Positions 49,388 through 58,678 of a stretch of 64,000 nucleotides of DNA are shown here, piece after piece. The notes beneath the pieces are model-generated. The model saw only the letters and a program-made list of their open reading frames with translations. It ran no database searches and was not told the origin of the DNA. A program made the translations under genes and the position numbers. Location: the NCBI GenBank assembly GCA_035560005.1, contig DATMAN010000063.1, positions 62,001-126,000 of the forward strand, given 5' to 3'. Origin of the DNA: Burkholderiales bacterium. Its GTDB lineage: Bacteria; Pseudomonadota; Gammaproteobacteria; Burkholderiales; Eutrophovitaceae. Positions within the stretch are counted from its first letter, which is position 1; the number at the start of each line of letters is the position of its first letter.

Positions 49388-51590
49388 GCGTGCGCGGGGC
49401 CGTAGAGGCGCCCGACTTTTCCTGCTCGGGATCGGCGCCGGCGGCGGCCAGCAGGCGCTTGTACGTGTCACCTTCGAGCAGCGCCTGCAATCCCACGTAG
49501 TCGGTCTTTCCGGTGGCGAGCAGCGGCATCTCCGGAACGTGGACGATGCGCCGCGCCACCGACAGGTCGTGCGCGCCGAGCGCGCGCGCGGCATCGGCGA
49601 GCCGCGCGCGGCTGAGTTGCGGGTCGGTAGTAAACAGCACGGTCGTCTCCCCGCTGAAATCCTGCGCGCGCAGGATCGCGGCATGATGATGGTCGGGCGA
49701 GGCTTTTCTCGCCACCTGCTCGATCACGTCGAGCGAGATCATCTCGCCGGCGATCTTGGCGAAACGCTTCACCCGCCCGCAGATGCGGACAAACCCGTCG
49801 CCGTCGACTTCGACGACGTCACCGGTGTTGTACCAGCCCTCGCCGAACGAAGACCGCGGCGGCTCCAACAGCCCCGGGTTGGTATAGCGGTAGTAGCCCA
49901 GCATCAGGTTGGGGCCGCGGATATGCAGCACTCCGCCTTCACGAATGCCATCGAAGGGTTCGAGTCGGTAATCGACCCCAGGGAGGAACCGGCCAACGCT
50001 GCCGCGGCGGACGCTTCCCGGCGTGGCGAGCGCGATGACCGGCGCGGCTTCCGTGGCGCCGTAGCCCTCGTAGATCCGCAGGCCGAACTTCTCCATCCAG
50101 GCGCGCGCCACCTCCGGGGCCAGCTTCTCGCCGCCCGAGATCACGTAGCGCAGCCGACGGAAATCCATCGGGCTGGCGTGACGCGCATAGTAGGAGAGAA
50201 AGGTACTGGTACCGAACAGAATCGTGCAGTCGCGCCGGTACGCGATTTCCGGTATCGCGCGGTAGCGCAGCGGCGAGATGTACAGAAGGAGCCGGGTGCC
50301 AGTGATCAGCGACAGAAGCATGCCGGCGGTAAAACTGTAGGCATGATAGATGGGCAGCGGGTTGAGCACCTTGTCTTCGACTGTGAAGTCGAACACCGCC
50401 CGCAACTGGGCCACGTTGGCCACGACCGCGTGGTGGGAGAGCACGACGCCTTTGGGCCGATCTTCGGAGCCCGAAGTGAACAGGACCACGGCCGGATCGA
50501 GGTTGGACTGCCTGGCGATCACCAGGCGCGGAAAGCGCAGAGCGAACAGCACCAGCCAGAGCTTGTCGGCGAGGCCGAACTCGGAGCGGATGTCTTCCAG
50601 GTACAGCAGGTTCCAGTCCGCGAGTGCCTGGACGAGCGATTCGAGCTTCGCCTGCTCGATGAACTTGCGCGAGGTGACGACGTTGCGCACCCGGGCTGCG
50701 ACCGCCGCGCTTTGCACCCCGAGGGCGCCGCTCGTGTAGTTGAAGATGGCCGGCACCCGGCCCGCCGCGGACACGCCCATCACCGCGCACACCGAAGCGA
50801 TCACGTTCGGCAACAGCAGGCCTACGTTCTCACCGGGAGCGGTGTGACGGCGGATCCAGCGCGAGATCGCGAGGCTGCCTTTCAGCAAATCGCCGTAGGA
50901 CTTCGGCTCTTCGTTGTGGTCCTCCATCAGCAACCGTCGGCGCCCGTGCACCGCGATGGCGTCCAGAAAGCACTCGAAGATCGGCTTGCTCGAATGCGAA
51001 TGCAACCACATCGACTGCATGATGTCGGCCAGCCGGCAGGTAGCGAAGGCGCGCCGGCGCCGCCCATGGGCGGCCGTTCCCCCGTCGATCCGGGCCGGGG
51101 GCAACACGCTGAGCGACACCGAAGGCAGGAGCGGAGGTCTGGTCGAGCGCGCCAGACCGCGGCCATCGGCTTCGACACGAACCGGGACCACCGGGGCCCC
51201 GCTTTTCAGCGCGATCAACGCGGCCACCGGATAGACCTTCATGACGCCGTCACCCGCGTTGATCCGGCCTTCGGGATACAAGACGACCGGGCGACCGGTC
51301 CTCAGCAGGCGCAACACCCGCTTGATGGTGCGCGGGTTGTTGACGTCGAGCGCTTCGTGGTCCACGAGGCGCAACACGGCACGCCACCAACGGGATCGCG
51401 CTTCTTCCGGCGGAACGACGATCACCGGTTCGCGGGGCAGAAACAGCCCCAGCAGCAGCGCATCGAGCCGCAACAGGTGATTGGAAACCACCAGCAGCCG
51501 GTTGTTGTGTTTGAAGGGCGTCAGGTCACCGCGTACTCGCACGCGTAGCAGCACCCTGAGCAACAAGCGGAGGGCAAATCTTATTGTCAC
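49371..51590 (-). CDS. Acyltransferase (PlsC) - acyl-activating enzyme fusion, Aas-like
   Basis: This 739-residue protein has an N-terminal PlsC domain (about 20-180) with the HX4D motif in SNHLLRLDALLLG and PEGRINAGDG. An AMP-binding synthetase domain follows (about 200-700), with FTSGSEDRPKGVVLSHHAV, YEGYGATEAAPV and WYNTGDVVEVDGDG. This is the layout of E. coli Aas, which activates fatty acids onto ACP and acylates lysophospholipids. It is divergently transcribed from an RpfF-type DSF synthase, the place where Xanthomonas has the acyl-CoA ligase RpfB. A role in handling free fatty-acid signal is therefore a reasonable inference. The start is a GTG at 51590. Confidence 0.88.
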   Translation of the reverse strand: MTIRFALRLLLRVLLRVRVRGDLTPFKHNNRLLVVSNHLLRLDALLLGLFLPREPVIVVPPEEARSRWWRAVLRLVDHEALDVNNPRTIKRVLRLLRTGRPVVLYPEGRINAGDGVMKVYPVAALIALKSGAPVVPVRVEADGRGLARSTRPPLLPSVSLSVLPPARIDGGTAAHGRRRRAFATCRLADIMQSMWLHSHSSKPIFECFLDAIAVHGRRRLLMEDHNEEPKSYGDLLKGSLAISRWIRRHTAPGENVGLLLPNVIASVCAVMGVSAAGRVPAIFNYTSGALGVQSAAVAARVRNVVTSRKFIEQAKLESLVQALADWNLLYLEDIRSEFGLADKLWLVLFALRFPRLVIARQSNLDPAVVLFTSGSEDRPKGVVLSHHAVVANVAQLRAVFDFTVEDKVLNPLPIYHAYSFTAGMLLSLITGTRLLLYISPLRYRAIPEIAYRRDCTILFGTSTFLSYYARHASPMDFRRLRYVISGGEKLAPEVARAWMEKFGLRIYEGYGATEAAPVIALATPGSVRRGSVGRFLPGVDYRLEPFDGIREGGVLHIRGPNLMLGYYRYTNPGLLEPPRSSFGEGWYNTGDVVEVDGDGFVRICGRVKRFAKIAGEMISLDVIEQVARKASPDHHHAAILRAQDFSGETTVLFTTDPQLSRARLADAARALGAHDLSVARRIVHVPEMPLLATGKTDYVGLQALLEGDTYKRLLAAAGADPEQEKSGASTAPRTPTSSR

Positions 51591-51659
51591 GAAGCGGCCC
51601 GCATCTCCGACGGTCGCTGCATTGTCCGCGTGGGAGCGCTCTTAAGTCAACAAAATCCG

Positions 51660-51767
51660 CAAGTTGCACAGCCATGCAAAGGCTCGGCGACAAGGGCCCG
51701 ATTTTATGCCGCTGGCAAAACCTCCTTCCAGAAACGTCGCCTTAGGGAGACGAGTTCATGCAACTTG
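51660..51767. other. AT-richer leader region with long-range inverted repeat
   Basis: CAAGTTGCA (51660-51668) and its exact complement TGCAACTTG (51759-51767) bracket about 90 bases in the 394-bp divergent region between the acyl-activating fusion and the DSF synthase. TTGCA/TGCAA also forms a short palindrome at the left arm. The stretch from 51640 to 51850 has visibly lower GC than its surroundings. It may hold regulatory structure or a small RNA; no open frame in it looks real. Confidence 0.3.
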
Positions 51768-51787
51768 TTGAGCACTAAGAGAAAAAG

Positions 51788-51814
51788 GCAAATCTATCAG
51801 AGCGTTAGATTTGC
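51788..51814. promoter_or_regulatory. Candidate operator upstream of the DSF synthase
   Basis: A perfect 9-bp inverted repeat, GCAAATCTA and TAGATTTGC, is separated by 9 bases. Its right arm overlaps the -35 box of the predicted promoter of the DSF synthase, the geometry expected of a dimeric repressor or a MerR-type activator site. Confidence 0.5.
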
Positions 51815-51839
51815 AAACCTGCCGCGACTTGGCTAGATT
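51811..51839 (+). promoter_or_regulatory. Candidate promoter of the DSF synthase gene
   Basis: TTGCAA (51811-51816) and TAGATT (51834-51839) are spaced by 17 bp, each matching four of six consensus positions. The long leader to the ATG at 51985 (about 140 bases) shows no further clear motif until an AGGAG ribosome site. Confidence 0.4.
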
Positions 51840-51984
51840 GGCCCAAGCACTATGTTCGGAAACCGCTGTGCGATTGCGTCTGGCCCACCAGCCGGTAAGC
51901 CTCCGCCCCAGGATGCCGGTTCAGAGTTTTCGCCAGCCGGTTGCGCAGTGCAACGAACCTTCTCGTCGCTAGGAGAAACACAAA

Positions 51985-52938
51985 ATGGACATGACCGTAC
52001 CCCAGGCCGTACTGAGCCTACCCACCCGGACCTCCGTCTCGACGCCGAACCCGGCCGCGGCCGGTCCTTCTCTGGCAGGACCCAATGAGTACTTTTTCTC
52101 GGAACAGCTGTCGGCTTTCTATGACTATGCGCTGCGCGCGGTGTGGCTGCGGTGGAAACCCATGCCGCGACCGAATTTCAACCCCGATCTGCTGAGCGAC
52201 CTGAGCCGCTACTGCCGCTTTCTGACCCAGACCGAGGGCCGCCTCGAGGTCGACGGGCAGACCGCCCACATCGAGTACGCGGTTCTCAGCTCGGGAGTCA
52301 AAGGGGTCTTCAACCTGGGCGGGGACTTGCAGCTCTTCGTCCGGCTCATCGAACAGCAGGACCGGGAGGGCCTGCTCAAGTACGGCCGTGCGTGCATCGA
52401 CGTTCTTTACCGCAACTACATCGGGCATGGCCTGCCGATTACGACCGTCTCGCTGGTGCAGGGAGAGTGCCTGGGAGGCGGGTTCGAGGCGGCGCTTTCA
52501 TCCGACGTACTGATCGCCGAGCGGCAGGCGCGCTTCGGCTTTCCTGAAATCATGTTCAACCTGTTCCCGGGCATGGGCGCCTATTCTTTCCTGGAGCGCA
52601 AGATCGGCCGGCGCCTGACCGAGGAGCTGATCTCCAGTGGCAAGGTGTACAGCGCCGATGATATGCTGGCCTTGGGGGTGGTGGATCTCGTCGTCGAGGA
52701 AGGCAGAGGAGAGTCGGAAGTCGCGGCCTTCATCCAGGCCCGGGTGCGCAACCGCAACGGACTCAACGGCATCGCGGCCGCCAGGCGGCGCGTGGCCAAG
52801 CTCGACTACCAGGAGCTCGACGCCGTCGTGGAAGTCTGGGTCGACACGGCGCTGCGCCTCACGCATCGCGATCTGAAGCTGATGCAGCGTCTGGTCGCAC
52901 GTCAGAGCGAAATGGGCGGCGCGCGGGCACTCCACTGA
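51985..52938 (+). CDS. rpfF: RpfF-type DSF (cis-2-enoic acid) synthase, crotonase family
   Basis: This 317-residue crotonase-fold protein matches RpfF and not ordinary hydratases. It has FNLGGDLQLFVRLI, VQGECLGGGFEAALSSDVLI and FGFPEIMFNLFPGMGAYSF, with WVDTALRLTHRDLKLMQRLV near the C-terminus. The two catalytic glutamates known in Xanthomonas RpfF (Glu141 and Glu161) correspond to Glu168 and Glu188 here, with the same 20-residue spacing. RpfF dehydrates and releases 3-hydroxyacyl-ACP to make cis-2-unsaturated fatty-acid signals. The ATG at 51985 follows AGGAG about ten bases upstream. The MerR-PAS-GGDEF-EAL gene follows after 73 bp on the same strand. The signal's chain length is not readable. 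Confidence 0.82.
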   Translation: MDMTVPQAVLSLPTRTSVSTPNPAAAGPSLAGPNEYFFSEQLSAFYDYALRAVWLRWKPMPRPNFNPDLLSDLSRYCRFLTQTEGRLEVDGQTAHIEYAVLSSGVKGVFNLGGDLQLFVRLIEQQDREGLLKYGRACIDVLYRNYIGHGLPITTVSLVQGECLGGGFEAALSSDVLIAERQARFGFPEIMFNLFPGMGAYSFLERKIGRRLTEELISSGKVYSADDMLALGVVDLVVEEGRGESEVAAFIQARVRNRNGLNGIAAARRRVAKLDYQELDAVVEVWVDTALRLTHRDLKLMQRLVARQSEMGGARALH

Positions 52939-53011
52939 AATCGGTCAGTGAGCGCTCCCAAGGGGGTGTGCCGAACCGCCGGTTCGGCGCGAGAACACAA
53001 GCGCACGTTTC

Positions 53012-54952
53012 ATGGCTCAGAACGGGTCCGAATACACGATTCAAGAGGCCGCGGCCAAGCTCGGCATTCCGGTGCAGAAGTTGCGCCGGTGGGACGTACA
53101 GGGCGTGCTGGTGGCGCGGCGTACCGGCGGCGGCCACCGGCGCTATGCGCGCGAGATCATCGACGGCCTGGCGAACTCCGCTGCGCCGCCCAGGGAAGAC
53201 CGGCAGAATGACGAACTGGCGGCCGCGCGCAAGTCGCTCAAGGAAAAGCGCCGCGTCATCCAGCTTCTGCTGGAAAGCGAAGCACGCTACCGCGACCTGG
53301 TCGAAACTTCCCATGATCTGATATGGACCACGGACGCGCTGGGCCGCTTCACCTACCTGAACAACGGCTCGCTGGACATCTTCGGCCTGCATCCCAAGGA
53401 TCTCATCGGGCGCTGCTTCTTCGATTTCGAGGCGCGGCCGTCGCACATCTCCAACCGGCGCTTCCTGTCCACCCTGCGCAAGCACGGCGAAGTCAAGGAC
53501 TACATCACGCACCTGATCGCGGCTGACGGGAGCGACCGCTGGGTCGGCATCAATGCCCGGGTCTCGTACGACGATGACGGGCGTATCGTCGGACTGCGCG
53601 GCACCGCGCGCAACATTACCGAGCAGCACCGTTCGGCGCTGCAGATCGAGTATCTGGCCACGCACGACTCGCTGACCGGCCTGCCCAACCGGGTGAGCCT
53701 GCAGCGCACTCTGGAAGCCGCGCTCGCGTCGGGAGAAAAGGGCGCCGTGCTGCAGCTCGACATCGATCATTTCAAGTACGTCAACGACAACTTCGGGCAT
53801 CGCGCCGGAGACCAGTTGCTGATCGCGGTGGGGGGTGTGCTCAAGGATCTCGTCAAGGAGCGCAATGCCGGGGTGTTCCGGCTTGGCGGCGACGAGTTCG
53901 CCCTGCATCTGCCGGACGCGCTGCGCAGCGAGGCGATCAGCACCGCCGAGGCGGTGCTCGACACGCTGCGGCGCTTCAAGCCGCAGATGGCGCACGACAC
54001 CTGGCTGTCGACCCTGAGCGCTTCGATCGGCATCGCCACCTATCCTTTCCAAGGCGGGGACGTGGCCACGCTGCTCGCCAACGTCGACATCGCCATGTAC
54101 CAGGCGAAGGACGACGGCCGCAACCGCTTCGTGCTGCACGACATCACATCGGAGGAACTGCGCGCGACGCATCGCCGCGTGCACTGGGCGCGGGAACTCA
54201 GGCAAGTGCTCGACCAGGACCGAATCACGGTCTGGTCGCAGCCCGTGGTACGGCTCTCCGACCGCCAGACGGTGCACCACGAGCTGCTGGCTCGAATCAG
54301 CGACCGCAATGGCGAGGTCGTGCTCCCCGCGCAATTCATCCAGATCGCCGAAGAACTGGGTCTCGTCCGGGAAATCGATCTACGTGTGGTGGAGAAGCTG
54401 CTCGGCTACCTGTCCGCTGCGGAGCGACGCGGGCAGAAGGCGCGCTACTTCGTCAACCTGTCGCGCGCCAGCATCTCCGACCCGAACTGGGTGCAGCGTT
54501 TCAGGCGCCTGCTCGAAAGCGCCAGCGTGACTCACAGTCAGCTCGTGTTCGAGATCACCGAGACGGCGGCGATGGCCAACGTCAATCTGACGCAGAGATT
54601 CATCGCCGACCTGCGCCGGCTCGGCTGCCGTTTCGCGCTGGATGACTTCGGCGCGGGCTTCAGCTCCTTCTACTATCTGAAGCGTTTCGACGTCGATTAT
54701 CTCAAGATCGACGGCAGCTTCGTGCAGGAGGTGGCGAAGGACGACGCGGCGAAGCTGTTCGTCCGGGCGCTGTGCGACGTGGCAATGGGGCTGAACAAGC
54801 AGGTCATCGCGGAATGGGTCGAGTCCCCCGCGGCGCTCGAGATTCTCGCGGGCATGGGCGTGGAGTACGCCCAGGGCCACCTGTTCGGTGCGCCGAAGCT
54901 TCTGATTCCTGAAACGCCCGCCCTGCCCGCCGACGAAGCGCGCAGCGCCTGA
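53012..54952 (+). CDS. MerR-type HTH - PAS - GGDEF - EAL protein, putative DSF-linked receptor
   Basis: This 646-residue protein has four parts. An N-terminal MerR/excisionase-type helix-turn-helix (about 7-54) contains IQEAAAKLGIPVQKLRRWD and GGGHRRYAREI. A short coiled coil, a PAS domain (about 90-205), a GGDEF domain (215-380, signature GGDEF at 291-295, intact) and an EAL domain (about 395-640) follow. The EAL motif reads ELL, but EITE, DDFGAGFSS, YLKIDGS and AEWVES are present, so phosphodiesterase activity is possible. In Burkholderia, the DSF receptor RpfR is a PAS-GGDEF-EAL protein encoded next to rpfF. Here the RpfR N-terminal domain is replaced by a DNA-binding domain. No ribosome site is clear before the ATG at 53012. 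Confidence 0.85.
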   Translation: MAQNGSEYTIQEAAAKLGIPVQKLRRWDVQGVLVARRTGGGHRRYAREIIDGLANSAAPPREDRQNDELAAARKSLKEKRRVIQLLLESEARYRDLVETSHDLIWTTDALGRFTYLNNGSLDIFGLHPKDLIGRCFFDFEARPSHISNRRFLSTLRKHGEVKDYITHLIAADGSDRWVGINARVSYDDDGRIVGLRGTARNITEQHRSALQIEYLATHDSLTGLPNRVSLQRTLEAALASGEKGAVLQLDIDHFKYVNDNFGHRAGDQLLIAVGGVLKDLVKERNAGVFRLGGDEFALHLPDALRSEAISTAEAVLDTLRRFKPQMAHDTWLSTLSASIGIATYPFQGGDVATLLANVDIAMYQAKDDGRNRFVLHDITSEELRATHRRVHWARELRQVLDQDRITVWSQPVVRLSDRQTVHHELLARISDRNGEVVLPAQFIQIAEELGLVREIDLRVVEKLLGYLSAAERRGQKARYFVNLSRASISDPNWVQRFRRLLESASVTHSQLVFEITETAAMANVNLTQRFIADLRRLGCRFALDDFGAGFSSFYYLKRFDVDYLKIDGSFVQEVAKDDAAKLFVRALCDVAMGLNKQVIAEWVESPAALEILAGMGVEYAQGHLFGAPKLLIPETPALPADEARSA

Positions 54953-55117
54953 ACCGAAGCAAGACCCATCTCATGATCGCTCACGCGTGCGAGGAAGGCG
55001 GCTTTCATCGGACCGCCCGGCCGCGTCGGGCACAGAGCCAGCACCACCAGCGTCGGCGAGGATCGTTCCATCCCGCGGGTTGGCGTTTGCGTGCGCCTTT
55101 CCGGGTGAGGCCGATCG

Positions 55118-55672
55118 CTAGACTTTCCACTCGCCCCGGGCGAGTTTCTCCGCGATCAGCAGGCCGAGCATGGTCTTGGCGTCGGCGATGCGGCCGTCGC
55201 GGATCCAGGACAGCGCTTGCTCCAGGGGAACGACGAGCGACTCCAGGAACTCCCCGTCGTCAAGCGCCTTGCCCTTGAATTCCAGCCCGCGCGCGAGATA
55301 GAAGTCGATGCGCTCGTTGGAGTAGCCCACGCACGGATACAGCGGTCCCAGCGCGGACCACTCGCGCGCCGTGTAGCCGGTCTCCTCCAGCAGCTCGCGC
55401 TGGGCGGTTCGCAGGGACGGTTCTCCCGCTTCGAGTTTGCCGGCCGGCAGCTCGTAGCAGTGCATTGCGACCGGATAGCGGTACTGCCGCTCCAGCAGGA
55501 TCGATCCGTCGTCGAACACCGGCAGGATCAGCGCCGCGCCGGGGTGAAGGACGTACTCGCGGCGAGCCTGCCCGCCGTCTGGCAGGCGCACCTCGTCCTC
55601 GTTGACCTGCAGCAAGCGCCCGCGATAGACGGTGCGCGAGGCGATCGGCTTCTCGGTGAAGTCCGCGCTCAT
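55118..55672 (-). CDS. Nudix hydrolase, ADP-ribose pyrophosphatase type
   Basis: This 184-residue protein has a complete Nudix box (G-x5-E-x7-R-E-x2-E-E-x-G), seen as [20 protein letters not shown] followed by [21 protein letters not shown] just before it is typical of ADP-ribose/NudF-type enzymes. It would hydrolyse ADP-ribose or a related nucleotide diphosphate, perhaps linked to NADH turnover. Its ATG overlaps the nuoN stop by 4 bp, so it is the last gene of the nuo operon, an arrangement common in Betaproteobacteria. The 165-bp gap after its stop (54953-55117) holds nothing recognisable. Confidence 0.92.
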   Translation of the reverse strand: MSADFTEKPIASRTVYRGRLLQVNEDEVRLPDGGQARREYVLHPGAALILPVFDDGSILLERQYRYPVAMHCYELPAGKLEAGEPSLRTAQRELLEETGYTAREWSALGPLYPCVGYSNERIDFYLARGLEFKGKALDDGEFLESLVVPLEQALSWIRDGRIADAKTMLGLLIAEKLARGEWKV

Positions 55673-57132
55673 ATCTGGAAGGAAAGCTGGATGGCGCGCT
55701 CGCAGGCCGCGAGCAGCGCGCCGGGGAGCAGACCCAGCGCGATCACGGCGATTGCGTTAAGCGCCATGAGCAGCCGGGACTCGGGAAGCGCGGCCACGCC
55801 GACGCGATCAGGCGAGTCATCGAAATACATCAGCTTCACCAGTCGCAGATAGTAGAACGCGCCGATCAGCGAAAACAGCACAGCGACGACGGCCAGCCAT
55901 ACCTGCCCGACCGACACCACCGCCTGCAGCACGAACAGTTTTGCCCAGAAACCGACCGTGGGCGGCACTCCCGCCATGGAGAACATCAGCAGCAGCATGA
56001 CGAACGCGTACCACGGACTCTTCTGGTTCAACCCCTTGAAGTCGTCCAGCTCTTCGGCCTCGAAGCCTTCGCGCGCCATCAGCAGGATCATGCCGAACGC
56101 GCCCAGACCCATCAGAACGTAGACGACCGCGTAGAACATCGCCGCGCCGTATCCCTCGACGGTTCCCGACAGCACCCCCAGGAGCAGAAAGCCCATGTGC
56201 GAGATCGTCGAATAGGCGAGCATGCGCTTCAGGTTGCTCTGCGCGATCGCCGCGAGGTTGCCCAGGGCGAGCGAGGCGACCGCCAGCAGGATCAGCATCT
56301 GTCGCCACTCCGCGGCGATCGCCTCCGCGCCCAGCGCGGATACCAGAAGCCGCATGATGAAGGCGAAGGCGGCAAGCTTGGGCGCCGTGCCGATCATCAG
56401 TGTGGCGGCGGTCGGCGCGCCATGGTAGACGTCGGGCACCCACATGTGAAACGGCACCGCCCCGAGCTTGAACCCGATGCCCGCCACCAAGAATACCAAC
56501 CCGAACAGCAGAATGCGGGGAATCGCCGCCCCGCCGGCAATCCGCTCGGCCACGTCGGTGATCTCCAGCGAACCGGTCGCTCCGTAGATCATGGACATGC
56601 CGTAGAGCAGCATTCCGGAGGCAAGCGCCCCCAGTACGAAGTACTTCATCGCGGCCTCGGTGCTGCGGGCAGAATCGCGTTGCAGCGCCACCATCGAGTA
56701 CAGCGACAGCGACATCAGCTCCAGCCCCAGGTAGAGGATCAGCAAGTGATTGGCAGAAATCATCACCATCATGCCGAGTGCCGCGAACAACGCCAGCACG
56801 AAGAACTCGCCACGGAACATCCCGCGCGGGATCAGATAGGCGCGCGAATAAGCCAGTCCCACCGCGACCGAGGCGCAGACCAGCAGCTTCAAGGCATCGC
56901 CCATCGGATCGGCCACGAACATGCCGTTTAGCGCATAGACTACGTCGTCGCCCCCCTCCAGGACCGCGATCGCCGCCGTGGCCGCGAGCGCGGCCTGCGC
57001 CAGGACATAAGTGACCCTGCGCCTCTCCTCGCGCAGGAACAGGTCCACGAGCAGGATCACCGACACCGCCAGCAGAAGAAAAGCCTCCGCCGCTGCCGGG
57101 ACGAGATCGCCGAACCAGGGAATGTCGTTCAT
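55669..57132 (-). CDS. nuoN: NADH-quinone oxidoreductase subunit N
   Basis: This 487-residue antiporter-like subunit of complex I has about 14 membrane helices. Landmarks are [36 protein letters not shown] (with the conserved lysine and proton-channel region) and [16 protein letters not shown]. It forms one of the proton channels in the membrane arm. It lies 54 bp after nuoM and overlaps the Nudix gene by 4 bp. Confidence 0.97.
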   Translation of the reverse strand: MNDIPWFGDLVPAAAEAFLLLAVSVILLVDLFLREERRRVTYVLAQAALAATAAIAVLEGGDDVVYALNGMFVADPMGDALKLLVCASVAVGLAYSRAYLIPRGMFRGEFFVLALFAALGMMVMISANHLLILYLGLELMSLSLYSMVALQRDSARSTEAAMKYFVLGALASGMLLYGMSMIYGATGSLEITDVAERIAGGAAIPRILLFGLVFLVAGIGFKLGAVPFHMWVPDVYHGAPTAATLMIGTAPKLAAFAFIMRLLVSALGAEAIAAEWRQMLILLAVASLALGNLAAIAQSNLKRMLAYSTISHMGFLLLGVLSGTVEGYGAAMFYAVVYVLMGLGAFGMILLMAREGFEAEELDDFKGLNQKSPWYAFVMLLLMFSMAGVPPTVGFWAKLFVLQAVVSVGQVWLAVVAVLFSLIGAFYYLRLVKLMYFDDSPDRVGVAALPESRLLMALNAIAVIALGLLPGALLAACERAIQLSFQI

Positions 57133-57186
57133 TGAACCGTCCTCGATCTTCTTCCCGAGTTGCGGGCCGCCGACTTCATCCTGTTC

Positions 57187-58668
57187 TCACAGCTTGGACC
57201 GCGCGACGTGCTGCAGCAGCCCCTCCACCGAGGCGTGCAGCACTTCGGTGAAGGGTGCCGGGTGGATCCCCATCCACAACACCGCCAGCGCCGCCAGGCC
57301 GAGCACCAGCGCCTCGCGCCACGAAATGTCGGTCAGCGCGCCGACCCGGCTGTTGGCCACCGCGCCAAAGACGACGCGCTTGTACATCCACAGCGTATAG
57401 GCCGCGCCGAACACCAGGGTGGTCGCGGCCGCGGCGGCGTACCAGAAGTTCTCGTCCATCGCACCCATGACGACCAGAAACTCGCCCACGAAACCGCTGG
57501 TTCCGGGCAGGCCCGAGTTCGCCATGGCGAAGAGCATGAAGAAAGCCGCGAACGCGGGCATGGTATTCACCACTCCGCCGTAGTCGGCGATCAGCCGCGA
57601 GTGCAGGCGATCGTAGAGCACTCCCACACAGAGAAACAGCGCCCCGGAAACGAAGCCGTGCGAGATCATCTGCATGACGGCCCCCTCCAGGCCATGCGCG
57701 TTGAACAGGAAGGTGCCCAGCGTCACGAATCCCATGTGGGAGATCGAGGAGTAGGCGATCAGCTTCTTCAAGTCGTTCTGCACGAGCGCCACCAATCCGA
57801 TGTAGACCACCGCGATCAAGGACAGCGCAATCACCGCCGGAGCGGCCACGTGACTCGCATCCGGCAGGATCGGCAGCGACAGGCGGATGAATCCGTAGGC
57901 GCCGAGCTTGAGCATGATGGCCGCCAGCACCACCGAGCCCCCCGTGGGCGCTTCCACATGCGCGTCCGGGAGCCAGGTATGCACCGGCCACATGGGCACC
58001 TTGACGGCGAAGGCGGCGAAGAAGGCGACGAACAGCAGCAGCTGGGCGGCGAGCGGGATCTCCATGCGGTAATAATCCGGCAGCGAGAAGCTCCCGCCGG
58101 ACACGTTGTACAGGTAGATCAGCGCCACCAGCGTGAGCAGCGAACCGAGCAGCGTGTAGAGGAAGAACTTGAGCGCGGCGTACACGCGGTTCGGGCCGCC
58201 CCAGATCCCGATCACCAGGAACATCGGGATCAGAGTGGCCTCGAAGAAAACGTAGAACAGCGCAGCGTCCAGCGCGCTGAACACCCCATTCATGATCCCG
58301 GACAGGAACAGGAATGACGCCATGTACTGAGCCACGCGGTTGCGGATCACCTCCCAGCCGGCGATCACCACCAGCACGGTGGTGAAACAGTTGAGCAGGA
58401 TGAGCAGCAGAGAGATGCCGTCGATGCCCAGGTGATAGTGGATATTGAACGACTCGATCCACGGGACTCGCTCGACAAACTGCATCTCACCACTCGAGCG
58501 ATCGAAGCCCGTCCAGAGCGGAATCGCGACCAGGAAACCGCCAACCGCGCCGCCGAGCGCGAGCCAGCGGGCCGCCCGGGCGTTGCGCTCCGGGCCGGTG
58601 AGCAACACAGCCACGCCGGCCAGGATCGGCAGCCAGATCACGGTGGACAGCGGTGCGAGCCCCAGCAT
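57187..58668 (-). CDS. nuoM: NADH-quinone oxidoreductase subunit M
   Basis: This 493-residue membrane-arm proton channel of complex I contains GIDGISLLLILLNCFTTVL, VHTWLPDAHVEAPTGGSVV and KKLIAYSSISHMGFVTLG, all standard for NuoM. About 14 helices are predicted. It starts 10 bp after the nuoL stop on the same strand. Confidence 0.97.
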   Translation of the reverse strand: MLGLAPLSTVIWLPILAGVAVLLTGPERNARAARWLALGGAVGGFLVAIPLWTGFDRSSGEMQFVERVPWIESFNIHYHLGIDGISLLLILLNCFTTVLVVIAGWEVIRNRVAQYMASFLFLSGIMNGVFSALDAALFYVFFEATLIPMFLVIGIWGGPNRVYAALKFFLYTLLGSLLTLVALIYLYNVSGGSFSLPDYYRMEIPLAAQLLLFVAFFAAFAVKVPMWPVHTWLPDAHVEAPTGGSVVLAAIMLKLGAYGFIRLSLPILPDASHVAAPAVIALSLIAVVYIGLVALVQNDLKKLIAYSSISHMGFVTLGTFLFNAHGLEGAVMQMISHGFVSGALFLCVGVLYDRLHSRLIADYGGVVNTMPAFAAFFMLFAMANSGLPGTSGFVGEFLVVMGAMDENFWYAAAAATTLVFGAAYTLWMYKRVVFGAVANSRVGALTDISWREALVLGLAALAVLWMGIHPAPFTEVLHASVEGLLQHVARSKL

Positions 58669-58678
58669 GACCGAACGC

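Noticed and set aside
51630..51836. Short 68-codon frame in the AT-richer region upstream of the DSF synthase
   Set aside because: It has no ribosome site, no signal or domain, and overlaps the predicted operator and promoter. I treat the region as regulatory.
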